From Bacteroidota bacterium (GTDB lineage: Bacteria; Bacteroidota; Bacteroidia; Bacteroidales; JABHKC01), in assembly GCA_018692315.1 (NCBI GenBank), contig JABHKC010000115.1:1-56460 (forward strand): DNA of 56,460 bases, read 5' to 3'. Below are positions 30,001 through 33,091 of the stretch, piece by piece. The position numbers were made by a program, and so were the translations under genes. The notes beneath the pieces are model-generated. The model saw only the letters and a program-made list of their open reading frames with translations. It did not search any database and was not told the DNA's origin. The stretch's first letter is position 1, and each line of letters begins with the position of its first letter.

Positions 30001-30395
30001 GTAAATTGGATTGTGTCGCCTAATGTTAAAGAGGTATCGGATGCAGTGAAGTTGGCCACGAGTGATGGAGCAATTCCAGATAACACTTCAATATAATTTG
30101 TTTTAACATGAGTATCAGAAATCTCACCTTCATCAATAAACAATGAAACAGTGTAAACGCCAGTTGTTTGATATATATGGCTTGGGTTTTGAATTGTGGA
30201 TGTATTTCCATCGCCAAAATTCCATGACCATAAATAGTATGGACCTGTTGAGAGATCAGTAAAAAAAATAGTATCTCCCAATACAATTGAGGTATCGGAA
30301 GCTGTAAAATTTGCTTGAACGTACTGTGCCTTTAATTCATTCCACAGCCCCAAAAAAGCCACTGTCATTGTCAAAAAAAGCAATGTTTTTCTCAT
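15090..30395 (-). CDS. Giant secreted multidomain protein with T9SS sorting domain (SprB/PKD/CARDB type)
   Basis: A 5101-residue protein. It has a Sec signal peptide (1-24, ending LKAQ), then PKD domains (about 25-110, 110-195 and 355-440) flanking a carbohydrate-binding-like module. SprB repeats and HYDIN/choice-of-anchor-D-like repeats follow, with two LamG domains (about 875-1087 and 1752-1959) and a Reelin-like domain (about 1436-1593). A tandem set of four SprB repeats (about 2860-3157), several CARDB-like domains (about 3597-4490) and two more SprB units come next. The C-terminus (about 5020-5101) begins FQNVPNPFSKTTEISF and is a type A T9SS sorting domain. It is probably exported and attached to the cell surface, or released, as an adhesin or cell-surface filament. 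No enzyme motif was seen. A TPR/AraC regulator lies upstream on the same strand. There are no frameshifts. Confidence 0.93.
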   Translation of the reverse strand: MRKTLLFLTMTVAFLGLWNELKAQYVQANFTASDTSIVLGDTIFFTDLSTGPYYLWSWNFGDGNTSTIQNPSHIYQTTGVYTVSLFIDEGEISDTHVKTNYIEVLSGIAPSLVANFTASDTSLTLGDTIQFTDLSTGNATAWLWDFGDGTTDTTQNPMHIYQTAGTYSVSLVVSDGTSSDTLVMVDYIFVGASSILVPNFNFEQYPDLVNWQLTGNGIASIEEYETGNRNAHLTAWSQGEQGTTTLSSTPIQIPSAPVFLHMKRQLHEYDGYHNNYSQILLGNNVLEESPDSYSWQNSQTNYEDVWYDVSAYSGQTLAVKALVYRHGNENDSEGGKVRLDNVYFTSQTGILYDPLTANFTTSDTLTTPNDTIQFSDLSTGNPTTWLWDFGDGTTDTVQNPSHIYQTDGLYTISLIVSDGNSSDTLVMVDYITVNSPQLSVSYTQSNLSCNGGADGAIDLTISGGNPPYTYSWSIGATTEDLSGLLAGNYSVTVGDDNGGNTSGIFDWNYNVTGTNHIIMVQPTVSLLIDGQPLQNGDYIGVFYEQNTGDLTCGGYIQWTGNMDAITAWGVDTGNDGFATGELFKWRIWQASTGSTYDANATYILSGFPFISDSVFVVNGMSGLESLVAVGTNGNQNEVLSFNITEPIEITNTISASICDGESYIFGTQMLSVTGIYTEVFTAANACDSTVTLTLTVNSLPTIYATITDVSSMGTNDGAIDISISGGTTPYIYVWNSSGTTEDISGLLAGTYFVDITDANGCIVSDSFEVTEPCTPILSLSPDTINFGTLDIMQAYDTLSAYLINTGNCNLTIDSLFGLEEPFIMGAYPAGFQNPQGISVPAGDSLEIPIILNQNNAIGNYTDTLNISSDATETLNLDSGLVAYYPFNGDANDESGDSIPNDGILHGTINYGPTLSTDRFGNPNSAYSFDGEDDYISIQEDYRFEQNSHTICLWVNADAWYGDLVSKDGETQNRQWVIGSSSAGQIFAHVWTNNQYAFPSNSNLIENKWFFITQHWDGANLSLYIDGQLDNLISTSGLLASGNDPVRIGGGSFNGLPFYFNGKIDDIRIYNRALSEAEIQALYNEGTGISQLIVQANLTDSCYNVSNLSMEICESEQVYFSGVLASSSGIYYDTLITANGCDSVVIVDLTIHQNPIVDLGADQNLCFNNSATLDAGNPGMIYLWNTSDTTQTIDVSLAGIYWVEVSNQNGCLATDSIEIFNYSYPTLSVSGLDSYYCATNGLPDSLFATPDSGTFTGDGINGNIFYPGMVAAGAVDISYSYTDQYGCTDTLIVSTYVGPVVSFTGLQPEYCGSDAPSILTGIPAGGTFNGQGISGNTFNPNLSGIGTYNIYYLYYDTMGCMNSYSDTTMVSLSPPDPTATDGYLCGSGSVDLFVSGSSGIYNWYDFPGGTLLHSGANYTSPVLFDNDTFYVEALYPSSITLTDDFNSGLNSSIWASSSNASNNTTCGAMSGNALHFTSSGTRLVQSNNFDFTLGGSIEFYLLIGTGGGSTCENADSGEDIALEYSTNNGSSWTTISIYDTEAFSSFTYISENMPVGAQTASTSFRLRQIDHSGNYYDQWAIDDFTLTINGNQSVCASNLVSAIAIIDNSPAQILLSDTCLNFGSLMQNTDTTINFTIENTGCDTLYVSSITNADTIFQLSGTGYTIAQNQIEQFSVTYSPISGGTFNDTLLIQTNIGNSTICLSGICLGAPAISVVPDSIDVYISCDDSATVPITIYNNGSGDLEYEIESLGNQNNSSGQAASFDGSGDYINTPYSGNLTAWSLEAWIKDDGTQSDYRAIIQTYTGSDQALYICPTTSGSVLGYWPQPGATSSIPSNVWTHVVATCSSNGLLQYYVNGIFDGSVNNVVEIINKIQIGGYGINDPESFSGQIDEIRIWNYARSQQEIQSSMNTSLTGNESGLVAYYNFNGQNPWEDLSGNGNNGVAYGNTTTIYSTAPIINNNIVDIIPNTGIIPQNQNQQIDLSFNSLNLESGNYSANVIINSNDPLNPQISIPINLNVYGSPEIALIDTSLDFGNVTQWTSSQQSFTIENTGCDTLVITNIANSLAEFSAGNNSLFIEPFSSEQISVSFSPTSSGQFVDTLYLFNNATDTFIVLSGISDGAPVVGYSSTSLSTTLQNCNSTDTLAVEIYNFGQGGLSYTVMNTGSIPSWLQLQNAQNTVFAGDTSQMTLIVNTAGLIAGNYQAEIIISTNDPQNPSSSIYCNLYLFGNPQISFSTDTVYFDQTMQWMSDMQTLTIFNNGCNTLEIYSVSNTLSDFWAYVNSLTIQPFSQYDLTIDFIPENAQVYSDELVLSTNDGVHTINLQGVSTGAPIVGYNQNSIAANVNCENSTVSEFTIYNTGIGELDFNFSNLTVPWLSASPDMGIVPIGDSIVIDFGFDANAMNVGSYSTQILLNTNDPLNTTHMFTVSMDVIGAPTISVLTPSLEFDSINLNTTGYLYATLANIGCDTLFVDSLRTTNPWYAVSQSPFYILPGQSSNKDVLFTPGLITHYFDTLKIYNNDQYVEVSLHGFGLGIPNVTISADNLDAIAVNCDDQLNQTLILKNEGQGILNYTVSENLSWLTVSNIGSSLSSGDSVVFDINFDATNLATGIYSGNITIATNDALTPQFEIACQLDVQNSNTIFVSLPSDTTTCGTPVTVEALSANNGTFINYYWNTGSINPLITASSTGLYSVTVSDVNGCQSSDEILITINPLPTVSFAGLDTNYCLSATYYSLTGSPAGGVFNGNGLSNDAFVPYTAGLGFHTITYSFIDANGCSNSTSQTTNVSQTTNVSILGLDSAYCFNAPTVTLTGMPAGGLFTGDGINGNTYNPTLNGEGTFDISYSYFDGQCTNSEVFTVTVGDSMDLDFATFDVFCYGGSSGAINLSASGGTAPYVYQWNTGSNSEDLNNISAGVYTVTASDQTGCAATGNVEIFEGNQINVTETLVSPLCPAGSDGSISISANGGNSPYNYSWNIGNNNQTISGLSAGNYYVTVTDLNSCQTIATYYLSDPAQLSLNEVISDISCSGANDGSIALNVSGGTAPYNYMWSIGQSTSSINNLSSGTYQVSVNDANNCSVEVYFAIYSPAPLIINSAVTDVIYPGTASGAVNLSVSGGTLPYSFIWSDGSSSQNLQNVVAGNYSVTISDASNCTATANFTIDEPVSFPTISVQTDSLSHTANCGDIVYDTIFISNSGSGILNVNVIESFAWLHVTNPNVSVASGNTIAIDVYFESAFAGNFSGNIEIHSNDLSNSPIIIPSEFLNECPQCDISSNSISFNSIAEGLTDTSSFTLSNIGNSPMQVVSMDITGNAFSILTPFAGVIPSWQSLTIEVAFSPSYDTAFSEILNIVTDSYTPCSDISLTGQGLEAVSSWELICNNTNLGYVDINTGSSTTCTINNTGTLPVDIADCIISDSAFTVSACSLTLASGASQQIDINFNTSQIGQHSAELGFTDASGNTNYVSLLAWAYLQSQAPDISFNQASPFNGTSGVSPTIGASGTYFQYQIIYSDLDNNPPMASYPKLKIDNNNDGDFIDPMDEIISLSEEDPNDQDFTDGKTYVYFTQLSLGNHGYKYFAYDSLGNIATASNTSYVSNPMVSNDFLDLSIFANDINFSNSSPDMGEQITITANIHNYTDYLAEDVKVWFIIKDTIVDSTMISAIQPQTSTSVAIQHYFAYWDYFPVKVIVDPLETIVEDNELNNMAIRPITVGNVPLPQILFVSTGITPTNVDAGTGASIHYFGQITYDSLGGNQPCEGATIQMTIPSGQVITTYSTVGGYFDLYFSAPYSPDNYSISSTATDYTLNGQSGYEYFTVDPYPSSPTGPVYQFVDLRIDYQWLNWNSGCSVAGNPVSISGHFTNSGNLAASNFWVYYYVNDTISDSLWVNNLAAGQSMSINKSMTFATSGTKSFAVSIDHTNLVSESNESNNYLKKSKYIYPPVPDLAPTDILFSDNSPYIGQSVNIQFKINNLQCVSAAATTALIEDITTGDTLAILNLGAVSGLSQNTISFSNSFYASGYHFIKITVDNNDNIFETNEANQELTESIYIEQSYPELSASNINVSNVNTAIGALMSVQATISNTGDSDAYGFFVVFYNNSTFISDSVWIDSLLAYDSQFVQSGTFARTECPQTISVWADAAETVYELNESNNYSVKEIGNDLFAMKYYPWNSYYNRINVDLGSSLNAKTYVKNNGNFTNNNISVSYFSDGVFIGTDVVPVITSGGQVLSSFDHEFLLPGNHEIEVKVDFIPPDSSIICERNESNNSHIIYVFVQEHFADLEVLSSHISPSIINPDPGDTVAITSSFVNIGNVDAGPFFVHFSVNGQTLGDSVYVSGLIAYEDSSVACTDVFVPDTIGVDNITVSLDNANFVPEDYVANNQATRALIVGLAPDFTFESPCVSISNPNPNVGSFVMIYPKIINIGNEAGSATVNVFSINNFDTLYIGSSPVFIGANSSLANPIFVSWTATTALGEIYVEIVNVSPQEYNPYNNSCSLQFGSPALNAWITVSDSLVCSGTNVTLTAHTENGTGNNTYSWYAGNTLIQQDTSSVLQAIITANTIFMLEVSDGVSISTPTTQIDILAEMQISANITHLSCFDNNSGEISVSTSGGTSPFMYIWATPFPNYAPINLAAGNYYLTVQDMQGCSTDTTFTLIEPNEIVVTESIINTPAAISVGAIDLTVSGGVMPYQFLWSNSETSQNIANLSAGIYELTLSDNNICMSELSYAVDSINQQDIPLDFGWSMISTYLEPENTNCDSMFANVSTNVYLMKNYIGTTYWPSYGINDIGDFNFKEGYWIKMNQLDTMIVTGFYNPPEITPINIQQGWSYIAYLRITPMSVADALSSIVNDIIIVKDDYGQMYWPIFGVNLIDYMYPGEGYQIKMSNSATLFYPANTANTSKSNIEIPKPKHYKNVKITGNNMSLMIPNQTWDIKPEIGSEIGIFSQNGLLVGAGVYTGENLAITIWGDDELSQETDGQKSNEEFLIKLWTAGEEQSLQIVSWIEGDKFYETNKISIAKKLSIINYQLSIAKLFQNVPNPFSKTTEISFYLPEKAFVEIELFSILGEKIESIEEKNYSHGKHTIVYDKKNLSSGVYFYRLNCGDFSDTRIMNVE
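15345..15376. repeat. Heptanucleotide tandem repeat inside the giant gene, before the sorting domain
   Basis: Four complete ATTGATA units plus partial ones lie in the coding sequence at about residues 5007-5017 (protein reads KLSIINYQLSIAK). The unit is 7 bases, so gain or loss of one copy shifts the frame just before the T9SS sorting domain. Confidence 0.9.
24520..25140 (-). other. LamG-like cassette nested in a HYDIN-like repeat of the giant protein
   Basis: Residues about 1752-1959 form a LamG/concanavalin-fold unit (ASFDGSGDYINTP, AWSLEAWIK, WTHVVATCS, GQIDEIRIWNYARSQQEI, SGLVAYYNFNG). It interrupts a repeat whose first half ends NNGSGDLEYEIESLG and whose second half resumes IVDIIPNTGIIPQ and NYSANVIINSNDP. 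The neighbouring uninterrupted repeat (LSYTVMNTGSIPSW...NYQAEIIISTNDP) shows that the two halves belong together. Confidence 0.75.
25620..26090 (-). other. Reelin-like cassette nested in an Ig-like domain of the giant protein
   Basis: Residues about 1436-1593 read DDFNSGLNSSIW, CGAMSGNALHF, SIEFYLLIG, IALEYSTNNGSSW, FRLRQID and WAIDDFTL, which is the pattern of a Reelin subrepeat. It splits an Ig-like unit: FYVEALYPS before and VCASNLVSAIAII after are the normal consecutive strands of that unit. Confidence 0.65.
27135..27771 (-). other. LamG-like cassette nested in a choice-of-anchor repeat of the giant protein
   Basis: Residues about 875-1087 start DSGLVAYYPFNGDANDESG and end KIDDIRIYNRALSEAEIQALYNEG, both standard LamG landmarks. 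They lie between NISSDATETLN and ISQLIVQANLTDSC, halves of one repeat. Confidence 0.75.
27886..27918. repeat. Perfect 33-bp palindrome in frame inside the giant gene
   Basis: Arms ATACCCTGCGGGTTTT and AAAACCCGCAGGGTAT flank a single central base. The element is exactly 11 codons and is read through as AYPAGFQNPQGI. A related fragment CCTGCGGGTACC lies about 10 bases away. It looks like a GC-rich dispersed palindromic element tolerated in a coding region. Confidence 0.85.
28497..28905 (-). other. About 137-residue cassette nested in a SprB repeat of the giant protein
   Basis: Residues about 497-633 (from FDWNYNVTGTNHIIMVQ to GMSGLESLVAVG) interrupt the first SprB repeat. The repeat stops at NYSVTVGDDNG and its tail resumes as EVLSFNITEP. 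The next SprB repeat is uninterrupted (FVDITDANGCIVSDSFEVTEP). The insert resembles a domain common in Bacteroidota secreted proteins that I cannot name. Confidence 0.7.
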
Positions 30396-30738
30396 AATTT
30401 AAATCTTTAATAATTATTAATGAATTTGTTTATCGAAATTTTAATCTTGTTCTTAGTTTTATGATTTGCTTTAGATTGATTTACAAAAAGAATTGAAGCT
30501 ATACCATTATTCAGATATCGTGTTGAATTTAATACAATTTGGTTTCTATTTCTGTTAATTAATCTATTCATAATTTATGTTTCAAATCCTTGCTATGGCT
30601 TATATTTGATTTGCTAATATGCATAAGATTTTTGAACTATTCAAAAAAAAGATGCTCAATATCTGCAATTGTTAAAATAGTGTTTTTATGTCTTTATATT
30701 TTAATAGTTTAGATAATATGTTCTTTTTGCAAATTTTC
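30396..30738. other. Upstream region of the giant gene
   Basis: 343 bases between the regulator stop and the giant gene start, with AT-rich simple sequence. It should hold the giant gene's promoter, but I could not find a clear TTTG/TAnnTTTG pair on the minus strand. I see no gene or strong hairpin. Confidence 0.6.
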
Positions 30739-32400
30739 CTATGACTTAAAAAATGCACCTTGTTTTCGATATATTGAAGGTTTTAATCCTGTGATTTTTT
30801 CGAAATTTGAACGAAAAGTATTCACTGAATTATATCCAACTGCTACGCCAACTGCTTCAATTTTTAGATTTGATTCGGTAAGCAAGATTTTAGCTTCCAT
30901 AATTCTATAATAATTTATAAACTGATTGATAGTTTTTCCACTATATTTTTTTATTGAGTCAAACAAATATTTACGGTTGGTTTCCATTATTTTTGCTAAT
31001 TCATCAATATTCAAACTATCTTTTTTAAAAATATTGTCTTTCTCAAATTTTTCAATTACTTTATCAAACAGTTCTTTTAATACTTCGTTCTCATTATTTT
31101 CTGTAGAGTTTTGATAAGTATCATCAATTGAAATAGTAGTTTTGTATTGATTTTCTATTTCAAGATTCTTTTTATATAGTGCCTTATATGCCTTATTTTT
31201 CTGCTTATATTGCCAATAAATTAATATCAGAAGAAAAATAACAACAATCAGTGCTATTATCACATTAAACAATATTCTTTCTTTCTTAGATATCTCAGCT
31301 TGTTGAAGCTTTATCATGTTTTGCTTCTCTTTTGTTTCATATTCGACTTGCAAATTTGCAATTCGCTTATTCATATCCTCATTCAGAAGAGTATCTCTAA
31401 GTTTGTTGTAGGCATTTGTATAATCAAAAGCTTCTTTGTAGTTTTCTAAATAATAATTGAAATTTGCAAGATTTTTCAGATTATCTTTTATCAATGGTCT
31501 ATTTCCCACTTTTTTGTTTATTTCAATTGCCTGTTTTAAATAAAATATTGCTTCATCGTACTTTTCTTGTTTCGATAATAATGTGCCCAAATTATTTAAG
31601 TTTACCGCAACCTGACCAGTTCGGCCAATTCTTTTATTAATAGCCATTGCCTCTTTATGAAGCTGCAAAGCTTTATCGTACTGCTTATTAGATGTTGCAA
31701 CTAAGGCTAAACCATTGAGGGAGATTACCAAATAATCAGGTGCATCTATATTTTGAAGAATATTGTATGCCAGGCTGAAATAGAAAGAAGAGGAGTCAAT
31801 ATTATTTAGTTTATAATAGGTACTACCTAACTCATTATAATCTACAGCAATATACATAGAGTTGCCAGACTGTTTATCCATTTCCAAAACTAATCGGGTA
31901 TATCTTATTGACTCTTCATAATTTCCCATTGTGTAATACAAACTGCCTAAAGTGGAATAACAATCTGCAATAGAATTCAAATTGTTTGATTCTTTAGCAT
32001 GTCGCAGTGCATTTAAATTATGTTCTATTGAAATTTCAAAATTGCCTAGCCTGTTGTTGCATGTGCCTAAAAAGATATAGCAATTAACAATTCCACTAGT
32101 GTCAGATACTTGCTTGTTGAAAAAAAGTGCAGTATCAGCATATAAAATGGAAGAATCAATCTTTCCTACATACAAAAGGCAACCACTAATTGCTAGTGAA
32201 ACTTCAGCTATTTTATTTTTTTCATGCAGTGCTGGTAGCACCTTTTGATAAATTGGTAAAGCCTTCGAATACTGACGTTTGGTATATAAACTATCTGCTT
32301 TGCTCAATAATTGTTGGCTTGAATTGTCAATTGCCATTGTATCATAAGCAGTAGCAATGAAAATTAATAAAATAATAATATGTACGATTCTTGTTTTCAT
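30739..32400 (-). CDS. TPR sensor with membrane helix and AraC-type DNA-binding domain
   Basis: A 553-residue one-component regulator typical of Bacteroidota. It has a signal peptide (about 1-23), about six TPR repeats (about 30-335) predicted to be periplasmic, and a coiled segment with KQNMIKLQQAEISKKE. A membrane helix at about 375-392 (IIALIVVIFLLILIYW) and a C-terminal AraC helix-turn-helix pair (about 450-553) follow. The last region includes RKYLFDSIKKYSGKTINQF and YNSVNTFRSNFEKITGLKPSIYRK, the standard second HTH. It would sense a periplasmic or secretion-related cue and act on DNA at the membrane. It sits 343 bases upstream of the giant T9SS gene on the same strand, so that gene is a plausible target, but this is inference. 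Confidence 0.9.
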   Translation of the reverse strand: MKTRIVHIIILLIFIATAYDTMAIDNSSQQLLSKADSLYTKRQYSKALPIYQKVLPALHEKNKIAEVSLAISGCLLYVGKIDSSILYADTALFFNKQVSDTSGIVNCYIFLGTCNNRLGNFEISIEHNLNALRHAKESNNLNSIADCYSTLGSLYYTMGNYEESIRYTRLVLEMDKQSGNSMYIAVDYNELGSTYYKLNNIDSSSFYFSLAYNILQNIDAPDYLVISLNGLALVATSNKQYDKALQLHKEAMAINKRIGRTGQVAVNLNNLGTLLSKQEKYDEAIFYLKQAIEINKKVGNRPLIKDNLKNLANFNYYLENYKEAFDYTNAYNKLRDTLLNEDMNKRIANLQVEYETKEKQNMIKLQQAEISKKERILFNVIIALIVVIFLLILIYWQYKQKNKAYKALYKKNLEIENQYKTTISIDDTYQNSTENNENEVLKELFDKVIEKFEKDNIFKKDSLNIDELAKIMETNRKYLFDSIKKYSGKTINQFINYYRIMEAKILLTESNLKIEAVGVAVGYNSVNTFRSNFEKITGLKPSIYRKQGAFFKS

Positions 32401-32447
32401 ATGTGTAGTTTTGATTTAGAATTTTGTAACTTATGTTGTTTCGTGTA

Positions 32448-32792
32448 TTAAAATTTCGGGATACTGAGATATGGATGTCCAAAATGTGTTGTAGAATATA
32501 CTAACCTTTGAGCTGATGCAGGAAACAACCAGATAAAGGATGAATCAATAAATGAAAATACATTTTTCAAATTGCTAATAGTTTCTGAATTTATATTTAT
32601 CATATTTGAGTATTCTTTTTCTTTTTCCAAATCGAAATTCATATATTCCCGAATTATTTTTACGAAATTTGGATTTTTTTCATTGGCTTGAACTGTCAGT
32701 AAGTTAACTGTTAAACTGTCAATTTTTGTCTCAGAGTACGAAAATGACATAAAATAAATTGAAATAGCAATAACTAAAAATATTCTTCTCAT
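32448..32792 (-). CDS. Small secreted hypothetical protein
   Basis: A 114-residue protein with a clear signal peptide (MRRIFLVIAISIYFMSFSYS, cleavage about residue 20). The mature part is polar and helical (KIDSLTVNLLTVQANEKNPN, FDLEKEKEYSNM), with a more hydrophobic aromatic C-terminal third (FSFIDSSFIWLFPASAQRLVY). I recognise no family. It is 47 bases upstream of the TPR/AraC regulator on the same strand and probably shares its transcript. It could be a periplasmic partner of that regulator, which is only a guess from position. Confidence 0.65.
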   Translation of the reverse strand: MRRIFLVIAISIYFMSFSYSETKIDSLTVNLLTVQANEKNPNFVKIIREYMNFDLEKEKEYSNMININSETISNLKNVFSFIDSSFIWLFPASAQRLVYSTTHFGHPYLSIPKF

Positions 32793-32908
32793 TTGCGATA
32801 ATTATGTTTTAGTGTTCATTAAATATTTTTTTGTCGTAAAGATAATAACTCATTATTGTACTCCAATACTTTTTTGATATTTTTCTAAAAAAGAATCTGC
32901 CTAAGTAA

Positions 32909-32937
32909 ATTGTAATCTCAAAATTTTTGTATTTTTG
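32909..32937 (+). promoter_or_regulatory. Candidate promoter for the xanthine dehydrogenase-like gene
   Basis: TATTTTTG at 32930-32937 fits TAnnTTTG, with ATTG 17 bases upstream. Transcription from it would start almost at the ATG of the 42-codon frame and about 150 bases before the large subunit gene. Confidence 0.4.
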
Positions 32938-32946
32938 AAATAAATT

Positions 32947-33075
32947 ATGATGGTAGAAAATATTGTACATAGAGATGCTGTGCTGCTGGGAATAAATAAT
33001 TATTCACAAAAACGGATGATTCATTATTTTCTCTTAGATAAATTTAATTCCTTTAGTGTAAATAAAAAAATATGA
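32947..33075 (+). CDS. 42-codon frame in the leader of the xdh-like gene
   Basis: This frame (MMVENIVHRDAVLLGINNYS...) starts about 10 bases after a candidate -7 element and ends 16 bases before the large-subunit ATG. It has no recognised family and no membrane helix. It could be a leader peptide, a small real protein, or chance. Base use is like the surrounding leader. Confidence 0.3.
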   Translation: MMVENIVHRDAVLLGINNYSQKRMIHYFLLDKFNSFSVNKKI

Positions 33076-33091
33076 CAGTCTGAATATTTTA

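Noticed and set aside
15090-30395. Possibility of the giant gene being a polyketide or peptide synthase
   Set aside because: No ketosynthase, adenylation or carrier motifs appear; all recognisable modules are extracellular beta-rich repeats.
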